Positions 11,366 through 21,993 of a stretch of 64,000 nucleotides of DNA are shown piece after piece. Under the pieces are notes generated by a model, which worked only from the letters and a program-made list of their open reading frames with translations, was not told the DNA's origin and made no database searches. The translations under genes were made by a program, and so were the position numbers. Every line of letters begins with the position of its first letter. Position 1 is the stretch's first letter. Source of the stretch: Penicillium oxalicum (Eukaryota > Ascomycota > Eurotiomycetes > Eurotiales > Aspergillaceae); assembly GCF_001723175.1 (NCBI RefSeq), contig NC_064656.1, positions 372,001 to 436,000 on the forward strand. The letters are read 5' to 3'.

Positions 11366-12573
11366 TCAGTCAAACCAGATAATCAGTGCAAGTGAAGCGG
11401 CCAGCAGAGAAGTTGCCGGGCAAGTTCTCACGACGACCTGCGTGTCGTTACTGGGAACAAGGAGGTCCCCGCCTCGGGGTGCTTCCTTTGTCGTCGAGCC
11501 TTTGATAACATCGGCGCTCTTCCAGCCACTGGGGGCTTGCTGGCTTGGATTTGAAAGGGGACGCCCAGTCCAATACCTGGTCACTGTGGACCATTCCTGG
11601 GCATTGGGCTCCCAAACTTCAAGTGACCGAAAATCTGGGTTTCGGAATACCATCACGGCGCCTTCTCTGCCTGCGTATTCCAGTGCCAATTCAAGAGAAG
11701 GAGTAGTATAGATTCCAGGCCCAAAGTCCTGGTCCATGTTGTGGGGACTTATCACGGGGAAAAGACAAGCCATCGATGAGACAAGCGCGCGTCGACTCAA
11801 GCCGCGAAAGAGCAAGTCACCACCCAGCGAGGGGAGCACATTGCGCTGAATCTCTCGGCATTCCGTGACTTTTTCCATTCCTGAGTGATCTTGATCGACT
11901 GTACTTGCTGAGGGAATGGTTGTGGATTGCAGAAAGGAAACAAATTTTCCAAGTCGTATGTCTTGACGGTCGAGGTGATTGACGGAGGAATCGGAACATG
12001 CCTGGCTGGAAAACCGGCCACCGACAGAACTGGTGGAGGCATCAAGTAATTTCGGTAAACCGCCCCGAGAATTCTTCCTTCATCGTGGAGCAGAGGCAGC
12101 ATAGTTCGGATACGCGCATTGTAAGGAATCCTGATAACTTGGTCCTGCATGGTGAACTCGGGACTGTCAATGGCTGCAACAAGGTCATCGAGGCCTGCCA
12201 GCCAAAACAGGCTGGACATGGGTCCAACCAGCCTTGGGACCTTATCACGAGGATCTTCAGGGTCGAAAACTTCCGCGATGTCATCCGGCAGTGGCCCAGG
12301 GTAGCCATCCTCCATGGTCCATACGGGGCGAAATCCATTCGCAACTAGATCCCGGGGATCCTTCTCGACATAGTCGGCTGCGCCATTCCTGATCGATTCT
12401 ATCTCCTCGGCAGTGGACATTTTGCGTTTCTGAGAAGGAGGTCCGATGCCTGTGTCGTCTTTGCGAGAGCTTTACGAAGGGGTAGAAGCCGAGCTCATTC
12501 CAGATGTGCTGGTCTGTGAATTAGACCCGGTGCTGCTGTCTGACGGGGTCCGCTTCCGCTTTAGGTCCGACAT
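11366..12573 (-). pseudogene. ADP-ribosyltransferase-like (DUF3990-type) gene, apparently broken
   Basis: Two open frames on the minus strand look like parts of one protein. The 5' part starts at ATG 12573 (MSDLKRKRTPSDSS), meets an in-frame TAA at 12472-12474 and resumes in the same frame through 12420 (MSTAEEIESIRNGAADY) to a stop at 11797. The 3' part is in another frame, 11366-11878, and overlaps the first over 11797-11878. It carries DFGPGIYTTPSLELALEYA, then MVFRNPDFR and VWEPN. A DFGxGFYTT-type motif followed by alternating Ala residues resembles DUF3990 and related ADP-ribosyltransferase-fold proteins; the assignment is from motif memory. I found no GT-AG intron that removes the TAA in frame or joins the two frames. 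One nonsense codon plus one frame change suggests a pseudogene. A shorter intact gene (12420-11797) is the alternative. An assembly error at one of the two breaks cannot be excluded. Confidence 0.5.
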
Positions 12574-12984
12574 CGTCACGGTGACACGATGAAGAGGAAA
12601 ATGATAAACACAATACCGATGCGAGGGTAATCTCTTGAGACTCGAGTTTTGAAGTATGAATCGAGAAACAAATTCATCCTGGTCGGTTTCTATGTTATCC
12701 GCTGCCCATGGTCCAAAGGGATTCCGAGGAGAGGAAGGCGCCGTCCATCGAAATGGAAGGAGCGCATGTTCGATCAGGGTGACAAGATCGGATTGGTCAA
12801 CTATACGCAGCAATGAGAGAAGGCCACTCCGACATTCATCATAGAAGCAAGATCGGAGGTGATGGAGATGCTGGGCACCAAATACCCCCTTCAGCAGGCA
12901 TCAAAATGCACCCTTCACCTTCTCTTTCGTCCATTATCTGGGTCTTTACATCGAGACATTGACTACTTCTCAGAGCCTGATCTT

Positions 12985-13125
12985 AACGGCTGACGAGGTC
13001 CGTTTTCGCTTTGGTTACAACATCGTCACAATGGGCCGCCGACGAGGAAAAGTCAAAGACAAACTTCGATGCGTGTGAATTGGTTCGATCATGGATGATA
13101 TGGAGTATGGGCCGAGAGACGTTCG
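12985..13125 (-). pseudogene. Decayed fragment of a second copy of the neighbouring gene's 5' end
   Basis: The minus strand around 13023 repeats the region around the start codon of the neighbouring broken gene, 450 bp away. Both have ACGATGT followed by a codon run giving KRKRT, and upstream both have TTTTCCTC and CATCG blocks in the same order. In this copy the third codon is already TAA. Similarity fades after the next dozen codons. It is best read as a truncated, decayed duplicate. Confidence 0.55.
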
Positions 13126-13233
13126 ACCTGTGTGATCTCAAATTCAATCTATAAGACATCCAAGGGGCCACCTCCACGCAACACAGAAATTAAGTTGCGC
13201 CCTCCTTGAAAGGTATAAGAACTCTGGTTTTTC

Positions 13234-13878
13234 TCATGAACGAATGTTAACCGGCGCACTCCGAATCCCTCTCGCCATTTCAGCGACTCGAAAGACATGG
13301 ATGTAGTAAATGTCAGAATTGGTTTTTCTCATACATTGGCCGGAGGAGTCTTCAAAAACAAAGTACTCAAAAGAAAAGCCTTCAGAAGAGCCATTGAAGA
13401 AGTGCTGGACAGAGGGCCTATCTTCCACTAGTAGAATTCCTCCAGGTATCCAAAGACCCCCCACGACATTCAAGTATAGCGGCAGGTTCCTGGTGCCTCC
13501 CAATACACCAGCGCCTGAAGGCGTGAAATCATCTGGATTCTAGGAGAACATATGTGGACTCGTGCGATGACAGCATGGCATTTGCAGCCTTTTACAAAGC
13601 TCTCGCTGGGTCAACCCGTCATGCGTTATCTCGTGGGAAATATTTCTGGTGATCAGATCAAAAAGACACATGTAGATTCCACTTGTCGCCCTCGTGCCTG
13701 GTGCCAGCTCCACCCGAGTGCCACCAGTACCCCAAGTACCCCAAGTCCCGGAAGTACCTCCACGCCTATTTTCTGCGCGGCTGGCACCCCGAGGTACCTC
13801 TTCGCCGGGTCTTTTTCTGGAGAAAGCAAAGCAGTGACGACATTTGCCCTTTGGCTTTCTGGTCATCGTCCAGGGCAC
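13234..13878 (-). pseudogene. Possible disrupted gene of unknown function
   Basis: One minus-strand frame is open from 13878 to 13234 apart from a single TAG at 13540-13542. The 5' part is Arg/Gly-rich with a GTWGTWGTGGT microrepeat. The 3' part has protein-like composition (LYLNVVGGLWIPGGILLVED, FEYFVFEDSSGQC, DIYYIHVFRVAEMARGIR). I recognise no family. It lies beside the decayed ADP-ribosyltransferase-like copies, so local gene decay is plausible. Chance openness cannot be excluded. Confidence 0.25.
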
Positions 13879-14281
13879 CGCCCAGCGCCCATTCAGGTTT
13901 TATTGAAGTCTGATCTCCAGCATCTTCCCCATGTCGTAATGGTCCTATTGCCCAAGTGTGCACCACGCGTTCGCACCTCCATCCTTGCACTAGAACGCTG
14001 GCGATCGCATTGCTGACCATCTGACGCGGTCCAAGAAGAACCGACGGGGCGCATGGGTGGGTTGCTGCTCAGCCCAGTCCAGTCCAGTCCAGCCCGCGAT
14101 TGAAGCTCGGCGATAAGCCGCCGACCACCATCCCCAACCAGGCAGACAGATTTCTCCTCTCTTTCCCCTCCCCCACCACCATCACTCAACGTGGTATTTT
14201 TCTTTGACGTTACCACCCATGTAACCGGATTGAAGAATTGCATCTGAACTTCCAATCGCAACCCGCAACCCCGCGTCCACG

Positions 14282-17200
14282 ATGTCGGCGCTCGATGACA
14301 TGGCTATCGCCAACGGCGGTCAGCTGGCGGCTGACCGCGATGCATCATCGTCAGCCCCACCAAACACTCAGATCCTGACGGGGAAACAAGAACACTGTAA
14401 GAGGCTTCTGATCGTGGAAGATAATTAGGCAGGCGCCCGTCGTGACCGACGCGCCGCCTCTCTGTTAAACGATGGACTAATCTTTTCGGATGGACCTCGT
14501 GCTGTAGACCTCAAGCGTGAGCTCATCTCCCGCCAGGTTCGCGGCGAAATCTCCGAACTCAACTCCCCGACTGCGCTTCAACGCTTTGGCGCACCCTTTC
14601 GTTCCGACTTTGGCGAAGTGGCTCCAGTCGACTCCGAACTACCTATTCTGCGATACATCTTTGTGCACCACGTTCGCAACTTCCCATTCCTTGACAAAGC
14701 TCAAGAGAAGCAATTTTGGCAGGACAAACTACAAGTGGTGCGTTGAGTCTCTTCAATGAGAGTGGCTGGGCGCACACACAATCCACTGACGCGTCTGTTA
14801 CACGGGGTGTTAGTTCCTCGAGTCATTCGCCAACAAGCATGTCTCGTCCTCAGAAGATCGTTTGGAGGAGACAAAGCGCCGGAAGCTCGCCCGTAAGAGT
14901 GAGAAGCTAGTGGAGCTGATGATGGTATCTGGAGTCCCGACCGCGTCGGGTTACGAAGAGCGCATCTCATTCTCGGAGATGGAGGTCGTGGAGCGGGGTG
15001 CCAGTGAAAAGGGGCTGTTGGTTAACATGCCCGAGGGCCATGCCATCAACGGCTGGGACGTTAATGTGGCCGCGGTCCGGGTGACTTCGATCAAGCGGAC
15101 CGTCCGATATCATCCTCATGCAGTGAGTGTGATCGCTCTATCCCAACGAGGCTAGGTTTCGTCATGACGCAGAGATTGTACTGAGAGCTTACCTTCTTTT
15201 ACTACTTGACAGGAATTCATTCTCCGCGTACGTCAAGAAGGAAAGGGGGAGATTCATGTCGGCCGGAGATACGGTGAATTTGTCAGACTTCATCGCAGGC
15301 TGCGCACGGAATTTCCGGGAAAGTATCTACCACCGTTGCCGCGCAAGAACAAGTCATCCACAACGTCCAGCTGGTTTGGTACAGCAGACGACGACAATGT
15401 GTCCATCTCGTCGCAGTCAACACAGGGCAATGGTTCCGACGAAGCGATCCCGACTTCGAAAGCGTCGCTCGCTGCGGACAGTGTCCGTCGTTCCCTGTCC
15501 AAAAGCTCGCTGCGATCCTCCAGGTCTCCGCGCGCATCGACTGAGGTCGTATCGCGGGAGACGGTGCTGTATCGTGAAGAGCAGCGAGTCTCTCTCCGTG
15601 CATTCTTGAGAACTCTGTTGCAGAACAAACGCATCGCCGAATCCAAGGCCGTCGAGGAATTCTTGACCGCCAAGCCAGTCACTCTGAATGAGGAAGAATG
15701 TGCCGATATCCAGAAGCGAAAGGACATGGACGCTGTGCGAATTGAGGAGCAGAAGAAATTCTACGAAATTGCCCGGCAACGTGCCGCTGAACTGGACGTG
15801 TACATGGAACAGTTCCGCAGGGACATCGTGGAGAGTAGTATGTCGTTACGACCCCCGCACCCAACAATCCGCTTTGCTAGTTTGGCACTGACCAATCTAT
15901 AGATGGGTTGACGAAACTCTTTGCCGAGATACGGGACAAATCGTGTATTGCGGAGCTGAGCCCTCAATATCAAAAGTTCGCCGAGTGGCTCAGGATCGAG
16001 TGAGTCTCTCTTCTATACTATCGGTCGTGGCTGGCGGCTCAGAATATCTTGACTGACTGGCTGAATTAGGGTTGCCGCGACGGTGTACCATGTGTTCCTC
16101 GCCGAAGACAATTCGCCGGAAATGTTCGCTCAATTCAAGCGAATCCACGGTCTGGTACCTTACACCCTGATGAAGAACGTAATTCGTATTGCCAACCCGG
16201 CGGCCGTGATGTCCAGTGTGCTCGACATTTTCCTCGCACAGCCCTTTGGTTCGCGATCGCTATTACAACGGATCTTTTCAATGACACTGCATGAAGGCAT
16301 CAAAGATTTCCAAAAATCGATCGGTCCCTTGGCTGCCAAGATTGATGACCCCATCTTGACGGGAAAGCTAAAGAGTTTTGTTGACGCAGACGAGGCGGTC
16401 AAGAACATTATCCGAGAAGAGGCAGAGGACGAGGACGTGGATATTGTGGTTGCCATTCTGCGGTCGGAACTCATTGAGCCTGCGCTGACTGCCGACCAAA
16501 TTGGCCGGGTGTTCAACGGCTGGGTGGCCTGGAACCATGCGGTGGACAACGTTGATCTGGAGATGCAGCAGGGAGCCCAATGGTTTGCCAACATGAAGCA
16601 GCTCCTGAAGCTGTACACCCGTCAGCGCGATAAGGCGATGATGCTCAGCATTGTGGAGGAACCCGTGACGCTGCAGCTGTTCCGTGACCTGTTCACCATC
16701 TTCTACGAGCCCCTCGTGCGGGTCTACAAGTCTGCGAATGTGTACAGCAGCATCACCGACTTTGCCCAATTTGCCGACGACGCGATCGCTGTGATCGAAA
16801 GTGCCCAGCGTCAGGATGCTTCGGCCGATCCGAACCAAACGGTTCAAGCATTCATTGACCTCTGTGCCCGCCATGAGGACAACTTTTACAAGTTCATCCA
16901 CGAGGTGCATCTGCATGATAACGGTCTGTTCCAGTCGCTAATGGCCTGGATTGAGGAGATCCTCGAGTTCCTGCGCAAGGGTCCTCGCGGGGGTAAGATG
17001 GACATGAATGCTCTCTTCCAGGGGGCTGTCGGTGTTGGCCAGGTTGACAAGGACGTGGCTTTGCAAGAGATTAACGCCCTGATCAAATGGCAGGAAGATC
17101 GTAAGAGGTGGCATCTGAACAAGACGCGACAGAAGATGGCTGCCGAAGGAACCGGGGGGGATACGATCCCGGGGGCATCTGCATTCCACAGTCTTGATTT

Positions 17201-17507
17201 TGGGTTGGATGAGGTCAGTTTCGCTTTCACTGTCCCCGTAAATCATGAGATGGGAGGGACTCTTTGAGCTAACTTTGCCCAGGCCGATCTGGAAGATCTC
17301 ACCATCTCCGACGAGGCATCCGACTCGGAAGATGAAAATGAACAAGATGACGAGGATGATCCGATTGCGGTTGAACGGCGTCGCCGCATCAAGAAACAGG
17401 ATCAGCTCCGCCGTACGGCTGGTGAGCCTGTCAAGCCGGAAGTGAAGGAGATTCCGAAGCTGATGGATTCGTTCGTGGTCATGCTGCGCCATGTGCTGGC
17501 TGATTGA
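14282..17507 (+). CDS. PX-domain protein with PX-associated and DUF3818 regions (Lec1-like)
   Basis: Seven exons: 14282-14396, 14508-14737, 14814-15122, 15213-15837, 15903-15999, 16070-17213 and 17283-17507. All introns are GT-AG (65-111 nt), giving 914 residues. The N-terminus (LKRELISRQVRGEISELNS...) matches the fungal PX-associated domain. The phosphoinositide-binding PX domain follows, with RRYGEFVRLHRRL and LPPLPRK around residues 230-260; it is split by a Ser-rich insert and resumes at LRAFLRTLLQNKRI. Residues about 420-720 form the helical DUF3818 region. The C-terminus is acidic (SEDENEQDDEDDP) and then basic. The architecture is that of yeast YPR097W/Lec1, a lipid-binding protein linked to ergosterol distribution between lipid droplets and plasma membrane. 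The molecular role here is inferred from that family. Confidence 0.9.
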
Positions 17508-18725
17508 TTGGAAGCTTTTCGATCCTGAATAGGTGGTTCATGACTAATCTCAATCCCGTATGTGATGGAGAGGAAGGTTTAGATTCTTATTGCATGATTC
17601 ATGATTCTTCTTGTCTTGCCACATTAGATACTGTTCATAATAGTGCATCTTTTCGCTCGGTTGCATTTTTTCATGAATCTGAGCTTTTACCCTTTGGACT
17701 TGATCTGATCGATCAGCCCAGAACGGATACTTTGGGAATGTTATTTCTGGAGGTTCTTAGCATTGCATCTCATAGACAAGCCATGAAGATGTTTCAAATT
17801 GTAATGCGAATGGATCGCAACAATAGTGGCCCTGGATGTGATCACATGCGAGAAACTCATCCCGGAATGCAGACCATCGCACATGACCGCCCACGTCTTC
17901 ACGTGCTTTGATCTTATCGCACTCACTCCTCGAGTCCCACCGATAAGGACCCTGGAGTTTCCATGGCGACCACATGCAAAGTAAACGCCCGCCATTAGGT
18001 GGGTATGTACGTAGTAAGTGACATTGAAATCTTCAGTACTTCAATTTGACATGCTGATCGCACAGGTTTTCGCGATCTTGTCTCGTCTAGATGGAAGGAA
18101 GTCATGTGTCTCTAGGACTTGTGAGCAAATGGCATTACCGAGTTAGAATGGTTTTCAGTCACTAGGGACAAAAGTGCTTGCTAAACGGGCTGTTTATAGA
18201 AGGGTCCTCGGTGCCGTAAGGGTAATTGACCGCGTTCCTCTACAAGTACGATCAATCGCATTCATTTCTGAAGTTGAACAGGCTAGAATACTCTGTGTTA
18301 TCAGTAGATATCCATATATTGCGCAGAGCTGCCTTTTTGGCGAGGGAGAACCCAGCGATCTCTCTCTTGGACTTACCCTGAAGCCTAACAAGATGCGAAT
18401 ATTGAAAATGATCTCTCACAGCCTCTAGGTGTTACTACTTTGACAGGAGCCCCCTCGGTTGATTTCATGTTGGAGCGACGGAGGGAGGTAGTTTTGCAGT
18501 CCATGGTGTACTCTATTTGTGTCTATCACACTGACAGCGCGTTAGTAGGGTGCTACTAGCCGAAAACGGCAAATCCAATCAGATTGCGTAGCTCACATGT
18601 CTCGCCATGTTCCAACCATCAACCACCAACACCACTACAACTACCATTACTACCTTCACCACCACCACCAACAATCATCGCCGGGCGACTCTTAGACCCC
18701 GCCGATGAGCGCCAAACTATGAACA
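17508..18725. other. Intergenic region with 5' leader of the next gene
   Basis: The short frames here lack support. The last 130 bases carry three upstream ORFs described separately and a CCA/CAC-rich stretch. Confidence 0.5.
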
Positions 18726-18745
18726 ATGCTGGAAGACTCGGATGA
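18597..18745 (+). promoter_or_regulatory. Upstream ORFs, two of them chained, ahead of the coiled-coil gene
   Basis: An upstream ORF at 18597-18695 encodes 32 residues very rich in His and Tyr. A six-codon ORF at 18705-18722 ends in a TGA overlapping the ATG of a nine-codon ORF (18719-18745) as ATGA. That ORF in turn overlaps the main start at 18726 in another frame. If the transcript includes them, such a chain would lower or condition initiation at the main ATG. The transcription start is unknown. Confidence 0.45.
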
Positions 18746-19460
18746 GTTTGGCTGGCATGATGAGTCGGACGACGAGGAAATTGCCAAGGTACTCGGATCA
18801 TCCAGCCAGGCTACAGAATCATTCTACTCGCAGCCCATCTTCTATCCCGACTTGCCATCCAAAGCCCCTCGAACTCCACAGACAGCATCGCCAGGAAAGC
18901 GCAAGCTTGAACATTCGAGCTATTCTTTTGATCAAACCGTCTTTAGCGATACATCTCCAACCCCGTCTCCATCTCGATCTCGATCTGGATTTGGATCTGA
19001 ATCTACAGCTGCATTTGCACTGGCAACGCCGACATCAACCCGCGCCTCCCAATCAACTTTTCAATCACGGTCTCAATCTCAATCCCAATCTTCAATCCTC
19101 AGAACTTACCCTCCCTCCTCAGCCGAGCTCTGCATGACACCTACTCCGGTCCGAAACCGCGACGCCCTCAGCTTAGACACACGACCCGATGAATCTGAAT
19201 TATCCAAATCGGCCTGCTCCATCCTAGAAAAACACGGCGTGGTTCTCCCCAATAATGCCTACGACGAGCTCGTCGAGCTTCTGAACCGGCACGATTTGAA
19301 AATGAGGGGCGTCAATCGGGCGAGGGATATTCTACGAGTGGCGATGAAGAAGAAGGATGAGGAGATTACAAGGTTGAAGGAGAGAAATACGAATCTGCTG
19401 GCGCAGAATGAGATGGATCGAAGTATTATTGATAGGATGAGACGGAGGGAGCGAGGTTGA
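18726..19460 (+). CDS. Conserved-looking hypothetical protein with C-terminal coiled coil
   Basis: Intronless, 244 residues. The N-terminus is acidic (LEDSDEFGWHDESDDEE). The middle is Ser/Pro/Gln-rich with an (SQSQSQS) run and phosphosite-like TP and SP motifs. The last 80 residues look ordered and conserved: SACSILEKHGVVLPNNAYDE, then LVELLNRHDLKMRGVNRARD, then a charged heptad-like helix to the end. No catalytic or named domain is recognised. The helix suggests a scaffold or oligomeric role, which is inference. The ATG at 18726 is the only Met before the conserved part, but upstream ORFs overlap it. Confidence 0.7.
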   Translation: MLEDSDEFGWHDESDDEEIAKVLGSSSQATESFYSQPIFYPDLPSKAPRTPQTASPGKRKLEHSSYSFDQTVFSDTSPTPSPSRSRSGFGSESTAAFALATPTSTRASQSTFQSRSQSQSQSSILRTYPPSSAELCMTPTPVRNRDALSLDTRPDESELSKSACSILEKHGVVLPNNAYDELVELLNRHDLKMRGVNRARDILRVAMKKKDEEITRLKERNTNLLAQNEMDRSIIDRMRRRERG

Positions 19461-19922
19461 ATGTTGATGGTGCTTCAAAGGTAGCTGGATAGTGCTGGGC
19501 ATATCCTTCCTTTCCCCGTTTTTCTTTTTTCAACTTTCTCATGACTTGTGGATATTGTGCGATGGGTGGCATGCTTGAAGGTCTTTTCTTTTAACGACGT
19601 TATGAATTCAATGACGGAGCAAGTCAAGTCGACTTTCTTTCCCTGCTTTCTTTCTCATTAACCGTCCTGTCCGGGATCACTCTCAGACTGAGCGTCTTAT
19701 TAGCATCTGGCGATGAGCATACCAATCCAGTTCAATTCGAATCTATATGGCAGGACTCGAGAGAATACTTAGCGAAAATTCAGGTTCCTTGTACCACAAA
19801 GAAAAGATGCGACAAGTGTAGAATCTTCGACCGTATATGCATTAGTATACTATTTTAGAGTAAATATACACAACTCTTCCCTTTGAGAAGCATGCTTCGG
19901 GACCTGGACCAACGGTCTTTGT
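19461..19922. other. Convergent 3' intergenic region
   Basis: AT-rich spacer between two convergent genes, probably holding both 3' UTRs. Nothing else is visible. Confidence 0.5.
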
Positions 19923-21993
19923 TTATAGCCACATCACCAGATCCTTCAACTTCTGGAAATCAGGAGTTCCCAGACCAGTAACAGGGTCCCAGCCCTCGGT
20001 GGCGTTCCAATGAGCGCCGGGAATAACCAGACTGCCGCTCACGGGCTGGTCGCTCTGGGGGTCAATACCGCCGCACCCGTAGGAGCTTCCGCCGGTGATG
20101 TCGTTAAGACCCTTCTGGCCAAGGGAGTACAGGAAGGGGTTGAGGAAACCAAGAGGTCCCTTGCCAGCGCGCAGACGGGCATCGTTCAAAAGACCGACAA
20201 TGGCGGCAAAGACGGGCGCGGCAGCGGAGGTACCACCAGTAAGGCCCTTACGACCCTGATAGATGATCTCGTAGCTGTGGGGAAACGGTCAGAAAAATGA
20301 AGGGGGGTGGAACGGACAGCGTCGTCGAATCACAGGTCCAGAAACACTTACTCGGGGTACAGGGAGTGGGCGGAAACGTCGGGGAATCCACGACCGTTAA
20401 AATCGGTGTATTGGCCATAGTATTTCTTGGTTTCCTTGCTGATCTTCTCGAGGTAGCCCTCAACAGCGGGATATTGGTACCAAGCACGAGGGAAGATGGA
20501 GGAGAAACCGCCGGAAGAGGCATTCCAGGCAACCTCGGGCATCACATCGGAAGTACCGCCGACAGCAGTCACGTATGGGCAAGTGGCGGGGAAGATAGGC
20601 TGGAATTGGGGGGTCTTGCCATCGCGAGACTGGCAAGCAGAGCCCACACCTTCAACGGACAGAAGAGTCAGAATCCCGAGGTATAGATAGTTATGCATCA
20701 ACCAGTCAAAAGGGGGGAGACCTTACCCTCGTCACCAGAAGAGTGGAGAATGGTCAAGCCACGCAGGGTGTTGAGACCAATCAGATTGCAGACACGCTGA
20801 GCATACTTGATAGGAACGGTCTATAGCGAAGGCCATCAGTTAATGAACTATCCTCCTCGCAGTGAAAAGTTATAAATGACACAATTCATACCTGTTCATC
20901 ATCACCGTAAGAGTTGGAGATCACTTGGGGGAGCTCAGAGTTATGCTTGGAGAGCAAGTACTCGTAGAAGATCAAGTACGGCTCGTTGGAGTCGCTCGCC
21001 TCAGTTGGCTCGTCGGCATCGGGAATAAAGGGCCTGCACGATATGTTAACAGTTCACTCTTTCCATCCACGCATCTTGCGTAACTGTCACTTACGCAACA
21101 CCGCCAGTGATGTACTCATGAACAGGCAGAGGGTGCGCGACACCGACGATGTTTTGCACATCCAAGTTCGCCTCCCCAATGTCGTTCACATTGGCACTCT
21201 GGTTGTTCACACCACCATTCAAAACCTCCACCGTGAAGCTCTGAGAAGGGATGTTGAAGGTCTTCTCGTATGTCTCCAAGTCGGCGTAGATGGCGGATTG
21301 GTTCAAGAAGCTGCCAAACCCGATGCGGCTCCCGGCTGCCGGGTCAGCCTGGTAATCACCCACGTTGTACATCTGCTTCAGACACGACGGAGTGATGACC
21401 TTCTGACACGAAGCGTCGACCTCGGTAGTGATTGTCTTGCGAGCCTCGATATGGTGTGACATGATTGGAGCTGGGGCGGCGCTGCGAGTCTTGCCAAAGT
21501 ACACCGTCGGTGAGATCACATCAATGTGGTCGGTCAAGTGGTCCGGGATCGAGTACTCGGCGGTGCGCAGCTTGACCGAGTCGCCATTTTTGTAGTAGGC
21601 GAAGGAGGTGTCAAGCAGCTTGTTGATCTTGTCTACGCTGCCACTGAAGCTCACTACGGCGCCATCACGGGCCACATTGGTGATGCCCGCGCTCTTCAGC
21701 CATTTCATGACGGGAGCATCGTCCACCACGGGGAAGTGCGTGTCGATGTCATCCTTGCTCAACCACTTTCCATAGGAGCCCTTGCCGGGGGTCGAAACCT
21801 CGGCGAGCTTTGCCTCGAGCTTGTCAAAGTTCTTGCGAGTCAAGGCAATCGAGAGAGCCATATTCGTATCGGTAGATGGCTTATCCACTAGCGACCACGA
21901 GTTGGGGACACCTCCAGCCGCGCTCTCCCAAACAACGGCCATCGACTGGCCGGCCAGGGCGCACAGCAGCCCAGCGTAGACGGTAGAATGCAT
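19923..21993 (-). CDS. Secreted sedolisin, S53 family (tripeptidyl-peptidase type)
   Basis: Five exons: 21993-21095, 21033-20892, 20820-20727, 20649-20352 and 20274-19923. All introns are GT-AG (61-77 nt) and the protein has 594 residues. A signal peptide ends near residue 19 (GQSMA/VVWES). The prodomain covers about residues 30-190. The catalytic Ser-Glu-Asp set is visible: Glu274 and Asp278 in GEANLDVQ, the oxyanion Asp377 in SSGDEG, and Ser494 in GGTSAAAP. The C-terminal GLNDITGGSSYGCGG and GWDPVTGLGTPDF match the calcium-site region. Sedolisins are acid proteases; fungal secreted members remove tripeptides from N-termini during extracellular protein digestion. The product should be secreted and activated at low pH. 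Which sedolisin subgroup this is cannot be decided by eye. Confidence 0.93.

Noticed and set aside
11797..11878. A GT-AG intron bridging the two frames of the ADP-ribosyltransferase-like gene
   Set aside because: Candidate donor-acceptor pairs in the overlap are only about 26-28 nt apart, far below the minimum intron size.
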